Shown here piece after piece: positions 21,126 to 32,870 of a stretch of 64,000 nt of DNA. A model generated the notes under the pieces. That model was not told the DNA's origin, searched no databases, and worked only from the letters and a program-made list of their open reading frames with translations. Numbering within the stretch: the stretch's first letter is position 1; each line of letters begins with the position of its first letter. The position numbers and the translations under genes were made by a program. The stretch lies in assembly GCA_920105625.2 (NCBI GenBank), contig OV050030.1, positions 187,780,387-187,844,386 of the forward strand. Reading direction: 5' to 3'. Source of the DNA: Clusia tigrina (taxonomy: Eukaryota > Arthropoda > Insecta > Diptera > Clusiidae).

Positions 21126-21626
21126 CATATAAACAGCGAAGTATAATCAAAAAATATATTTAAACAAACTTACATGAAATCCTGAATTAATTCAGAATTA
21201 CATTAAAAACGGTTAATATATCAAACTTAATTAGCTTGTACAGTATTTGTTTAATAAGACATTTAACCTAATAATAACGAATAGATGATTGGAATTTAAA
21301 GAAAATGGAGAAGTAATAATAGGCGTCTTCGATTCATGCTATCGAGGATAGGACAGACTTTTGTATGGGAAAAATTATCGAGTAAATTATACTCGGATGA
21401 CACGAGGGATTTTTTCTATCCTCGATAGAAAGTGCTTCCAATTTGAAAATTGCTTGAAAACCAACGAGATTCACAATAACCTTTGGAATTTTTTATTTTT
21501 CAGCACATTAAATTTAAAGAAAACCAAAATTATTCTCTGGATCGTGTTTTTGGATTTTTAATATCATAATTGTGTTGATTTAAATTATATTTGCTGTTTA
21601 ATTTGTTTGATTATTTTAATAAACCA
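21126..21626. other. Unassigned AT-rich DNA (left arm; mirror 25134-25634)
   Basis: A small imperfect repeat around CTATCGAGGATAG / CTATCCTCGATAG (21340-21430) forms a stem; otherwise nothing recognisable. Confidence 0.35.
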
Positions 21627-22110
21627 TGTAACGACTGTTTTTATAGCTGGGGTAAAACTCAGCGGCTCCAGGGGTCGTATACAGAAAATATAAAAAAATC
21701 CTGCGAGTTAAATTAATTTCACTGTATTTATTCAGAATATTGATTATGGACTGTTGTTAGTCCTTACTAAAAACAACTCTACTTCCTTAACTCTATGTTT
21801 GTACAAATAAAGTTATTCAATGTGTACTTGTTTTAATGTCTCTACGTCCCGGTAAGTGTGTATCTCTGTGACTCAGTGGGAGAACGATTAAAAACCAGAT
21901 GCTCTCACTGAATCCCTATAGTCTCTGTCTGTGTATGGCTTAGCGAGAAAACGATGAAAAAACGAGATATTCTCACTAAGCTTTCTGTGTTCGTATTGTA
22001 CTTTGTATGGCGTAGAGCTGTTGGTAGTCAGGATGTTGGTGATCGACAAAAGCGGGGCTACTGCTTGGGCTACATGGTTTATATAGTCGCAGGTCGCAGC
22101 GGCTGACACA
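21627..22110 (-). repeat. Probable LTR end (left arm)
   Basis: Starts TGTAACGACTG at 21627 (plus strand), i.e. ends CAGTCGTTACA on the minus strand. The terminal 100 bp (GGGGTCGTATACAGA, AAATCCTGCGAGTTAAAT) recur at about 61950-62097 and more weakly at 62230-62305. A TATA box and an AATAAA in the minus direction fit an LTR read leftwards. The other LTR edge is not clear. Confidence 0.5.
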
Positions 22111-22157
22111 TGTTGTTATTGGCAGGCCACCGTTGTATAACTTTACTTCCGTTTGGC

Positions 22158-22345
22158 CGGCCTCGCTTGTTGTTGTTGTGGCCAGGCTTGTTGTTGTTGC
22201 AGTCAGGCTTTGTTGTTGTTGCAGTATTTTGCCCTTGGGCCACCTTCAACTTCTGACGGTCAGCCACCTCACTGCAACGGCCTTTGGTTGGCCTGCAGTT
22301 TTGTTGGCATTGTTGTTGTTAAATATGTAGTATTGTTGTTGTTAA
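22158..22345. repeat. (TTG)n / (CAA)n-rich trinucleotide region (mirror 24415-24602)
   Basis: Several short TTGTTGTTG runs separated by GC-rich words. In one frame they give a spurious Cys/Leu-rich peptide. Confidence 0.8.
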
Positions 22346-22967
22346 ATATTTTATGTTCAATTTAACTGGCAGCCAGCGTTTCATTTGCATTCCTCCTTCT
22401 ACTTTGTACTTGCTAGCCGTTGGCGTGGTGATCGCTCTGTCGTTGTCCCTCTTGTGCTTTGCTCTCGTTTCTTCGTGTTGTTAGTGTAAAATTACCGAGC
22501 GAGCGCACTCGGCAAATTCCACCGCTTGAGTTCGTGCACTCATCTTCTCTTGTCGTACATGTATTTAAAATTGTATTTATTGTTTAAAATATTCTACTTC
22601 AAATATTTTACTGTTTGCACTTTGATTAGAGCGAGTGATTATTGCAAGTGCTAAAAATGTTTGGACCAAAAGTGAAGTGTGAGTGATGAGAAGCGCGTAA
22701 TATTCTTTTGTTTAGTTCAGTGTTTAGCGTATTGTTCTCCAATAATTTCCATGGCAATATCTATTTATGAATGTCTCCAGTATATAAAATATAAATCGAA
22801 ATCCCAAGCCATAACAAACTAGTGGCTGAAGTCGTAGTTTTAGTTCGTCTGGTCCTTTAACAATATAATGATAAATTTTCGTAACAAGACACTTTTTAAA
22901 AATAATTTTTATTTTTATTAACCTAAATTAGAAAAACTAGGACGCTTAACGTAAACACTTTTGTGTG
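22346..22967. other. Unassigned DNA (left arm; mirror 23793-24414)
   Basis: No coding signal. It may be leader or LTR sequence of the adjacent LTR-like repeat (promoter-like GC-richer words at 22440-22540). Confidence 0.35.
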
Positions 22968-23332
22968 CACAAAATGGAGATTCTCTTTTGTGCACATTGT
23001 GAAAAATACATTTTAATTATTTTGCATTTAAATAGAGAAAAGTGAATGTGAAATCGGAATACAATAAAAAAAACAACAAAACAAGTGTTCCTAAATAAGT
23101 GCCTTACTCTCTCCCCCACAATGTGAGGGCGCTCGGCCGCTGAGCTTTACCAATCAAAGGGTAGCCGCTCTGAACCAAATGAGCAGTCTGCAAGCATAGA
23201 AATTATGCCAGCCTTTCACCAAGAACAGCATACAGTATTTAATGTGTGGAACTACGAACAACAAGTTCCGTAAGTCCGAAAAATTTAAGAACAATTATTG
23301 GCTTTACTGGCCCTATAATCACTCCAAGCAAC

Positions 23333-23427
23333 GAAGATTTGGGTTGTTCGTGCTTATTGACATTTTCAAAAAGTTAGAAACCACCGATGTTGTTGTTGTA
23401 CTGTTTGACAAAGCAAGTCGTAGTCAC
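23333..23427. repeat. Palindrome spacer (95 bp)
   Basis: Three bases (gaa) followed by 92 bp that are the reverse complement of 30363-30454. So the spacer is not unique sequence: it is the natural continuation of the right arm on its own strand, and the arm folds back at 23333-23335. Confidence 0.9.
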
Positions 23428-24649
23428 GTTGCTTGGAGTGATTATAGGGCCAGTAAAGCCAATAATTGTTCTTAAATTTTTCGGACTTACGGAACTTGTT
23501 GTTCGTAGTTCCACACATTAAATACTGTATGCTGTTCTTGGTGAAAGGCTGGCATAATTTCTATGCTTGCAGACTGCTCATTTGGTTCAGAGCGGCTACC
23601 CTTTGATTGGTAAAGCTCAGCGGCCGAGCGCCCTCACATTGTGGGGGAGAGAGTAAGGCACTTATTTAGGAACACTTGTTTTGTTGTTTTTTTTATTGTA
23701 TTCCGATTTCACATTCACTTTTCTCTATTTAAATGCAAAATAATTAAAATGTATTTTTCACAATGTGCACAAAAGAGAATCTCCATTTTGTGCACACAAA
23801 AGTGTTTACGTTAAGCGTCCTAGTTTTTCTAATTTAGGTTAATAAAAATAAAAATTATTTTTAAAAAGTGTCTTGTTACGAAAATTTATCATTATATTGT
23901 TAAAGGACCAGACGAACTAAAACTACGACTTCAGCCACTAGTTTGTTATGGCTTGGGATTTCGATTTATATTTTATATACTGGAGACATTCATAAATAGA
24001 TATTGCCATGGAAATTATTGGAGAACAATACGCTAAACACTGAACTAAACAAAAGAATATTACGCGCTTCTCATCACTCACACTTCACTTTTGGTCCAAA
24101 CATTTTTAGCACTTGCAATAATCACTCGCTCTAATCAAAGTGCAAACAGTAAAATATTTGAAGTAGAATATTTTAAACAATAAATACAATTTTAAATACA
24201 TGTACGACAAGAGAAGATGAGTGCACGAACTCAAGCGGTGGAATTTGCCGAGTGCGCTCGCTCGGTAATTTTACACTAACAACACGAAGAAACGAGAGCA
24301 AAGCACAAGAGGGACAACGACAGAGCGACCACCACGCCAACGGCTAGCAAGTACAAAGTAGAAGGAGGAATGCAAATGAAACGCTGGCTGCCAGTTAAAT
24401 TGAACATAAAATATTTAACAACAACAATACTACATATTTAACAACAACAATGCCAACAAAACTGCAGGCCAACCAAAGGCCGTTGCAGTGAGGTGGCTGA
24501 CCGTCAGAAGTTGAAGGTGGCCCAAGGGCAAAATACTGCAACAACAACAAAGCCTGACTGCAACAACAACAAGCCTGGCAACAACAACAACAAGCGAGGC
24601 CGGCCAAACGGAAGTAAAGTTATACAACGGTGGCCTGCCAATAACAACA

Positions 24650-25133
24650 TGTGTCAGCCGCTGCGACCTGCGACTATATAAACCATGTAGCCCAAGCAGT
24701 AGCCCCGCTTTTGTCGATCACCAACATCCTGACTACCAACAGCTCTACGCCATACAAAGTACAATACGAACACAGAAAGCTTAGTGAGAATATCTCGTTT
24801 TTTCATCGTTTTCTCGCTAAGCCATACACAGACAGAGACTATAGGGATTCAGTGAGAGCATCTGGTTTTTAATCGTTCTCCCACTGAGTCACAGAGATAC
24901 ACACTTACCGGGACGTAGAGACATTAAAACAAGTACACATTGAATAACTTTATTTGTACAAACATAGAGTTAAGGAAGTAGAGTTGTTTTTAGTAAGGAC
25001 TAACAACAGTCCATAATCAATATTCTGAATAAATACAGTGAAATTAATTTAACTCGCAGGATTTTTTTATATTTTCTGTATACGACCCCTGGAGCCGCTG
25101 AGTTTTACCCCAGCTATAAAAACAGTCGTTACA
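24650..25133 (+). repeat. Probable LTR end (right arm)
   Basis: Mirror of 21627-22110. TATATAAACC at 24675-24684 is a good TATA box, GAATAAATACAG near 25027 a poly(A) signal, and the end is CGTTACA at 25133. Confidence 0.5.
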
Positions 25134-25899
25134 TGGTTTATTAAAATAATCAAACAAATTAAACAGCAAATATAATTTAAATCAACACAATTATGATATT
25201 AAAAATCCAAAAACACGATCCAGAGAATAATTTTGGTTTTCTTTAAATTTAATGTGCTGAAAAATAAAAAATTCCAAAGGTTATTGTGAATCTCGTTGGT
25301 TTTCAAGCAATTTTCAAATTGGAAGCACTTTCTATCGAGGATAGAAAAAATCCCTCGTGTCATCCGAGTATAATTTACTCGATAATTTTTCCCATACAAA
25401 AGTCTGTCCTATCCTCGATAGCATGAATCGAAGACGCCTATTATTACTTCTCCATTTTCTTTAAATTCCAATCATCTATTCGTTATTATTAGGTTAAATG
25501 TCTTATTAAACAAATACTGTACAAGCTAATTAAGTTTGATATATTAACCGTTTTTAATGTAATTCTGAATTAATTCAGGATTTCATGTAAGTTTGTTTAA
25601 ATATATTTTTTGATTATACTTCGCTGTTTATATGTATGAAGATCAATACACGTCAGTAAAATTATTTTTATATATGAGAGTAATCAATATTCGAATTTAT
25701 GGAAAACTGCACATTATAGGCTATGTCCTGTAATAATTACTGAAAAACATTACTCATATCTTTCAGCCATATCGGACGCGCCACCATTGAAAGAATGACG
25801 TATTTACTGATCCGATCATTACCATCAATGTGGGTACACGAAAAAATTATGTCATCGCCCATTGGTTCCTAAACGAGACCGAGCGCTTTTAACATCAAT

Positions 25900-26320
25900 T
25901 CATCAAATTTTAAAAATTGCTCGCATTTCTGAAATAGAAAATTTCCTCTTTGTAGGAACTGCTTTGTTTGTCGACTGGTTCAGCATTTTTTTTAACTTAT
26001 CGCCATCAGAGATGACATCCTCTATGTGGAAATCCCTGCGTATAATTTGTGTGCCTAGTGGAAACAATTCTTCTTCATCAAGAGCCAATAGTTGCATGGC
26101 GCGAATCTACAAGAACACCGTAGGCTTGGTGCCGTAAGTGACGCTGTCGAGGGTAAATACTTTAATTTCCTCATCAGGACTCTCCTTCCATAAAATGCAT
26201 TTTCAGAAATTGTCTGGTTGTGAACCACGCACGCAGAAGCACATCTTGCAGATATCATCAGTTCGAGCTACCCTGAATAATTTAAATCGCTGAACAGAGC
26301 CAGTCTCAATGCCTTTCAGC
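25900..26320 (-). pseudogene. Bel/Pao reverse transcriptase fragment (right arm)
   Basis: Mirror of 20440-20860. Confidence 0.75.
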
Positions 26321-27319
26321 ACAATTACTTTCTTTATGTGTCCTGAAAATGTAAAAGTTTTTTTTCGAAACGATTTTTTTAAAGTTCAAGCGTCTTACCA
26401 TAATTTGCTGTCCTCTTATTCAAGACTGGAATCAGCGCCATCTAAATTTTTGTCCAAACGATCTAGCAAATCGATACGAACCGAGAGATAATTTTCATCA
26501 CACATTTTAAGTGCTTGAGATATAGTCGATTGGTGAACAGATCTAGCTTTTTTAAATTACAATTATTTTCGCTTGAAAACCGAAACCGTTTCAACTTTTT
26601 CGGAACAGATCGAACTACGGCTCTTCCCAGGGATCGAAACCGGTCCTCCAATTATTGCTTGTGATCATCCGGAAAAATTCTCAACTACCTCTGGAGAATT
26701 TCTCTCTGTTCATGTACTGCCTCCATCCATTGCACTGTAAATTGCGCTTTCTGATCATTTCCCCTTCCTTCTTCTGCGAAATCTTCTCATCTACGTTGAA
26801 TGCTTTACTGCACAAATAGAGGAAAGGATACATACAGATTAACCATTTTTCTTGAATTTCTATATAAACTTATACTTTCTTATGAACGTTTGTCTAGACA
26901 TACCAATTGACCGTGCACCGCGTATATATGCCTTTAGATCGGTATTCGGCGTATATTATTTTTATATGTGAATATTTCTGTATACATATGCCACCGTAAT
27001 AATTATCAGATGTAAAATATAGAAAAACATTTCGCAGATCACCATTGCCATCTAGAGAAATTTTGAATGAAAAGCAATTTTCCCAAAGTAGATATTATTT
27101 CTTTGAAATCGGCAGGACACCATCTATGACTCTTGAATGAATAAATGAATGAAATAAAGAGGCAAAATTTACTTCGACCAAGTTGATCTATTGTACTCCT
27201 CCTGCATATACCTATTAAAGGTCTTCTATTAGTCCAATAGTTCTAAGCAAACTTAGCACTTACTTGGGGTTCATTGCTCTAATGTCGCTGCCCTCGGTCC
27301 AGTAATGCCCCATATATTT

Positions 27320-28045
27320 CTTCCTACTGCGAGCTAAGGCTTCCTATATTTGTATACTTTCATTTCTAAGTACCCTGCGCACAATATCATTTGATTCATG
27401 CTTTTCTGCAGAACATCATTTAGCTTTGGCGAGGACAGGTGAGGATTGTTGCGATTTTCTTGGAGAATTTTTCTCGCTTCCCAGTCTGTTAAAGTTTTCG
27501 GTCGCCCAGAACGAGGCATATTTTCAAGGCTATCCCGATTTATCATTCGGTTTATAGCATTTCTAGTGGTAGGACTTCTACCACACATTTCACAAATATA
27601 GTTTATAGATCGCCCTTCATTGTGGAGATACAAAATGATTTTCTTTTCGGAATCGGTCAATTATTTTTCTCTGGGAATTTTGAATCGCGCACAGCAACAC
27701 CGAAACTCAAACTAAATGCACTAAATGCAAATTCCAGTGAATGTTTGTCTGTTCGATCAGAACTGTGCAAAAAAGTCAAATATGGAACGCAATTTCCCCC
27801 CAAAAAAAAAGAATAACGGAATTGGCGACTGCAGCAACGAATACTTTTGTGAGCTAAAAATATGGGTTACTTAGGGTTTTGCTGCTCTCTTTCGATAATG
27901 GTTCGATATTTTCAGAAAGTTTTTTTTGCTTTGTCTTTAGTAAGAATCAGTATAGAGAAAAATTAAATAAAACATTCCAAAGTAGGTAAATTCGAGTAAG
28001 TTTACTAGTATAGCCCAGCAACGAATACTTTTGTGACACACTGTA
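27320..28045 (-). mobile_element. Tc1-like element, 5' part (right arm)
   Basis: Mirror of 18715-19440; the transposase N-terminal frame is 27660-27334. Confidence 0.78.
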
Positions 28046-28799
28046 TATATTTGATTACACATAGTGAACTCAATCTAGGTTGATTTTCCTAGTTAATTAG
28101 GCCGATTGGTCGAGTTCTGTTCAATCGGCGTATGGTGATTTCTTCTAAATATATCAACTCATTTACTTCTGGTTCTGGTGCCCATGGAGTGCAACGTAAT
28201 GTTTAGTGGATATATATTTTATCTCTTCGTCCATTGTTCTCATATTTTGATTGCAATATATTAGCTATCTCTGTTTCTTACACGTAAGATTTTCGATTGC
28301 TGTCTTCGAATTTTTGCTAAGTGTGACTGATTAGCCATTTCCCATTCTTAGTATAACCAAATTTGTTTAATTACATACTTGTATAGCAACAACATGTTAA
28401 TTGTGAACTTAGATTGATTACCCATTAAACGATATAGTTAAGAGAATATTTATTTTTGTTTGATGTCGTAGTGTCATTTTATCTTTGAGTCCATATGTAT
28501 ACAAAGGTATTTATCCATATTCTCAATTTTTATATGTTTATTATTAAATTTAATAAGTATGGCAGTGAATTTTTTTTTAAATTAAAAATAACTTCGACAG
28601 TTTTATCTTTATTTATTTTTAACCCTTTCAGTATTTTTATCTATTACATTCGACATTGCACATGCATTGTATGTATGCACTCTTACAGTTGAATAATTTA
28701 CAATTAAGTATTGTATTTATTTTTTTTTAAAAGCAGACACTTTATTTACTCATAATTGCTTTTATTGGTGATATTCGACTTATTTTCTTAGTATTAAGC

Positions 28800-29290
28800 C
28801 GATTGTTAAAAAGTTGCTCGAATGTACAACGAAAGCTTGGGCAGAGTAGATTTATTGGATCACATGATATTCGCACCATCAGGTCATGATGCACTTTGTG
28901 GATTTTGATCTGACTGCGGCATGGATGGGGTATCGTCAAGACTGGACCACAAAAGGAGTCCCGAAATATAAATTTCTAGATTCTATGAATTTTCGGATTC
29001 AGGTTGCTCGAACTCTTGCCGCTCAACTAGAAGTTCACAGTCATTCACGACAGCGAAGAAGACCATCGAAAGCAAATAGCAGAGGTAACCAAACAGAAGC
29101 ATCACCTCCCGCTACATCCTTAAACGTAAACATAAGCTTCAGCTCAGATAGCGGAGACTCGATGCCGCAACCACTTCAAAAGGGAAAGAACATTTTTCAA
29201 AAGGTACCACCGCAAGAGGTACCTTTTGAAAAACGACTAAAAGCTGCACATCCCAATCTTTGTGCAAGCCAAGAGCGCCGGTCACTGTAA
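28800..29290 (+). pseudogene. piggyBac-type transposase C-terminal fragment (right arm)
   Basis: Mirror of 17470-17960; the open frame is 28886-29290. Confidence 0.65.
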
Positions 29291-29589
29291 TGCGCAGGGT
29301 TGCAATAAAAGTGCTTTTATTATCTGTGTGAAGAGAAATTTGAATTGTTTTGAAGATTTTCACAAAAAAAATAATGAGTGTATTAAAAATTCAATTTTGT
29401 TGTTCCTTTTTTCAATCATACACTGTGAATAAACGATAAAAAAAAACATTTGTTCTTTTATTATTCTACATAAGAGTAGCAGTTGTGCATAACAACAGTA
29501 GGTGCCTTTGGAGGTCGATGTCGCATATATTCGGCATTACGTAAAATCTGTGGGCATGGCCCAATATGAAAAATATTATTTTTCCCGGC

Positions 29590-29970
29590 TTCAACATCAC
29601 CTTATTACCCAAAGAATGAGTTTTTAGATTTTTAGCTCAAACTAAATTATTCTGACCCTGAGAGGGTAAAGCACCATCTATCAAATCATTCTTTATCAGC
29701 ATCTGTGTATAAATTCTATTTAGATGTCGCAGTATTTAGGTTTTTGTTAGATGTAAAAGGACATCTATCATCAGCAAGGGTACCAATGGTTGTATTTGGT
29801 TTTTGTTTAAGTAGTATGTCTGAGGTGAATATAACATATATATAAGTAGTAATAAAACACTCCCCTGAGGATATCCGGCTGTTATAGGGTAAACAGATCA
29901 GTAATAGTAGTGAAGTGGCAGCATTGTCTTCAGTTTGTGCAGCAAGCCTTTATGCCATACTCTTTCGAAT
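29590..29970 (-). pseudogene. Jockey-clade reverse transcriptase fragment (right arm)
   Basis: Mirror of 16790-17170 in the palindrome. Confidence 0.68.
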
Positions 29971-29997
29971 ACGACGCACACTGGCTTGAAATACTCG

Positions 29998-30454
29998 CAC
30001 AAAATGGAGATTCTCTTTTGTGCACATTGTGAAAAATACATTTTAATTATTTTGCATTTAAATAGAGAAAAGTGAATGTGAAATCGGAATACAATAAAAA
30101 AAACAACAAAACAAGTGTTCCTAAATAAGTGCCTTACTCTCTCCCCCACAATGTGAGGGCGCTCGGCCGCTGAGCTTTACCAATCAAAGGGTAGCCGCTC
30201 TGAACCAAATGAGCAGTCTGCAAGCATAGAAATTATGCCAGCCTTTCACCAAGAACAGCATACAGTATTTAATGTGTGGAACTACGAACAACAAGTTCCG
30301 TAAGTCCGAAAAATTTAAGAACAATTATTGGCTTTACTGGCCCTATAATCACTCCAAGCAACGTGACTACGACTTGCTTTGTCAAACAGTACAACAACAA
30401 CATCGGTGGTTTCTAACTTTTTGAAAATGTCAATAAGCACGAACAACCCAAATC
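29998..30454 (+). repeat. Third copy of the inner palindrome segment plus its continuation
   Basis: 29998-30362 repeats 22968-23332 at an exact offset of 7030; 30363-30454 continues with the 92 bp whose inverted copy forms the palindrome spacer. It leads directly into the Jockey ORF1 region. I recognise no protein in it; it holds paired TTTTGTG..CAC motifs and CCTCACATTGTGGGGGAGAG. Confidence 0.9.
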
Positions 30455-30639
30455 AAGATTTGAGCACACAAAAATTTATTTAAACGGAACCCGCTGGGGT
30501 TAGAAGAAAAACAAGATCCAGTAGGAACCAAATTAGGTAATCAAAAGAAATCCCCGATTAAAAGATCTCCAAAAACACGCTAGTTCGAGTCCAGAACCGG
30601 CAAATCAAACTACATCAAAACAATCGCAGGTTAACCGAC

Positions 30640-31365
30640 TACTGTCTGGATCTACCTTCAAATTCGAACAGAATTTCTATTTTAACCGAAAATGAAAATG
30701 ACTTTAATTGCCCGCACATTGAAGAACCTAAAGTTCCAAAACCACCTCCAATCTATTTTTCTGGAGTAAACAATGTGCAACCGCTATTGGAGCTACTACG
30801 TTCGATTGCAGATAAGCAATAAGAGTTGAAGTTTTTTAAAGAAATTGAAGTCAAAATTCAACCAATGACAACGGATAAATACAGAATTATCACAAAAGCT
30901 CTTGTAGAGAGAAATACTGAATTTCATACTTATAAACCAAAACAACAGCAAAATTTTAACTTCGGTTTGAAAGGCCTGCATGACACTACGCCAACAAACG
31001 AAATAAGTGATGAGTTAAAACGTATGTAATTTGATGTCACAAACGTATCAAATATTAAAGAACCACAAAAAACCCGCTCTCAATGCTTTATTTAAATGAA
31101 AAACAAAATAAAAATAATACAGACTTATATAAAAACGACGTTATTATGCGGACCAAAATAGAATTTGAGCCACCTAAATAGTAAAGGGAAATTGGACAGT
31201 GTACAAAATGTTACGCCATACGAAAAAATTCATAGTTCAAGATGCGTGAAATTCGCTGGCAGCCATACAACATTAGGTTGCCAACGAAAGGATAGATCGC
31301 AAGAGCCTAAATGTATACTCTGTGGAGGTAACGATCCGGCGAATTATAGAGGATATACAGTTTAA
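30640..31365 (+). pseudogene. Jockey-clade ORF1 (Gag) remnant
   Basis: EPKVPKPPPIYFSGVNNVQPL opens the domain typical of Jockey/Doc ORF1, then FHTYKPKQQQNFNFGLKGLH. After stops comes the zinc-knuckle region CVKFAGSHTTLGC and CILCGGNDPANYRGY, in which two of the expected Cys residues are replaced (F and Y). Gag packages the LINE RNA. It lies immediately upstream of the ORF2 remnant on the same strand. Confidence 0.8.
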
Positions 31366-31399
31366 AAAAACTTGCAGCTAAAGTTATTTCCAACACTTC

Positions 31400-32660
31400 G
31401 AGAGAAGATCGTAGAAAAATCCTGTGTTATTAATCCATCACAAAGCAGCAACAAAAAATGAATGCCCCGTCAACAGAAAGTGCTGACTCATCACAAAAGC
31501 AGTCCAATAATATGAGCGAATTAAAGAGTATGCTTAAATGCGTAATGGACCAATTGGGAACCATGCTCAACTTGCTATCCAACAAAATTGCAATGTGGAA
31601 TGCGAATAGGCATTCGCAGTGAAGCAATGAAGTCAAAACTTTTATTATGCTAACATCAGAGACTGACTTCTTCAATAAAAGTCACTTAAAAATTGACACA
31701 TGCAGCATATACCACAAAAATCACCCAGCAGGCATTGCACGTGGTGCCGCCGCTTAAGGATTAAGGATACAGTACAAGAAAAGTATGATAAACCCCATAT
31801 ATAAGCAACTAGCATCTCTACCCAAGACCAACATGGCGAACTTATGATAACATCGGTATATTGCCCTCCGAGACACACCATTAACACTAGGAGATAGATT
31901 CTTAACCTGTGGTGACTATAAAGCCAAACACCACTATTGGGGCTCTAGGACTAATGATCCAAAAGGAAAAGAACTATTCAAAACTATGAAAGCTAATAAC
32001 CTTGCATGTATGTTTCAACAAGAGAACCAATATGCTGGCCACTTGACAGAAAAGTGACCCCGGATATTATTGACGTTTGTGTAAGGAAATGTGTTTCTAG
32101 AAACTGTGTCGAAGTGGCTTCATCTTTGGATTTGTCATCAGACCTTTCCCCTATCATTATAAGTAAGGTCCCATGTTCTACAGACGTTATCTCTGGATAT
32201 ACTGCTCAAAACCCTAACTAAAATAATACAAAACGCTGCCCGGATCACTACTCCGAATTTTAAAGAAATAAAGTTAAGAAAGTTGTGGCAAATTACGAGA
32301 CATCCAGAAGACAAAAGAAGTCTTAATAGCGCTGTAATAGAACTTAGACATAAATTCATGGCAATAGAAAAGCACTATTCTGCACTATTTGTCAAATTTG
32401 TCAGCAAATTTTGCCACGGAATATTCGTTTTGGAAGGCAACAAATATATTGAAGCAGCCCACTACTCCCATCAAAACTGTGAATGGATCTTGGGCGAAAA
32501 CCGACAAAGACAAAGCAGAGACATTTGCCAAACACCTTTGTGATGTCTTTACACCATTTCCCAAAAATCCACACAACATAATAATGACGACATTCATGAT
32601 TTTTTGGAAGCTTCTGGTCAAATGGAATTACGAATATTCATTGAAAATTTCCTAAGATGG
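31400..32660 (+). pseudogene. Jockey-clade ORF2 remnant (endonuclease and start of RT)
   Basis: QHGELMITSVYCPP then CGDYKAKHHYWGSR and DPKGKELFKTMKANNL are the endonuclease core (catalytic Asp/Asn/His region). IIDVCVRKC follows with SSDLSPIIIS. Further on, KTDKDKAETFAKHLCDVFTPF marks the linker before the reverse transcriptase. The RT palm itself is missing. Several frameshifts and stops are present. Confidence 0.78.
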
Positions 32661-32870
32661 CAATCTGCCAAATATTTTTGTATATTTTCCATTTTATAAT
32701 TATTACGGTGGCATAACCATAATTATATATATTCACATATAAAAATAATATATGCCGAATGTTTTTCAATAATTCTCTATCTGATAATTATTACGCTGGG
32801 ATCACCTCAGTATGCACATGTCAATAAATTCGAATACTGACTACTTTCATACAAAAACGAAATAAAATAT
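32660..32870 (+). repeat. Two SINE-family tails in tandem
   Basis: TATAATTATTACGGTGGCAT with TTCACATATAAAAATAATAT, then GATAATTATTACGCTGGGAT with CGAATACTGACTACTTTCAT. Two partial bodies sit head to tail just after the Jockey ORF2 remnant. Confidence 0.55.

Larger units (their letters stand above)
16763..23332 (+). repeat. Left arm of a 13.2 kb palindrome (6,570 bp)
   Basis: Pairs with 23428-29997: position p matches 46760-p throughout, so the arms have no net insertion or deletion. I found at least five mismatches (19617, 19770, 21110, 22180, 22431). The outermost 21 bp are the right end of the Transib element, so that insertion came first. Contents, from outside in: Jockey, piggyBac, Tc1-like, SINE-like, Bel/Pao and LTR fragments, then a 365 bp inner segment that also occurs a third time at 29998-30362. 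Confidence 0.93.
23428..29997 (-). repeat. Right arm of the palindrome (6,570 bp)
   Basis: Reverse-complement copy of 16763-23332. It ends within the Transib terminal repeat (ttgaaatactcg) and switches without overlap beyond one G to cacaaaatgg, the start of the third inner copy. Confidence 0.93.

Noticed and set aside
22158..22345. CRISPR-like array
   Set aside because: Irregular trinucleotide runs, not spaced identical repeats; the genome is eukaryotic.
22133..22365. Cys/Leu-rich small protein (and its mirror at 24395-24627)
   Set aside because: The composition comes from TTG/CAA repeats; no start context or homology.
16763..29997. A giant foldback (FB-type) transposon
   Set aside because: The arms contain unrelated element fragments, have no target duplication, and the third inner copy explains the structure better as a strand-switch rearrangement.
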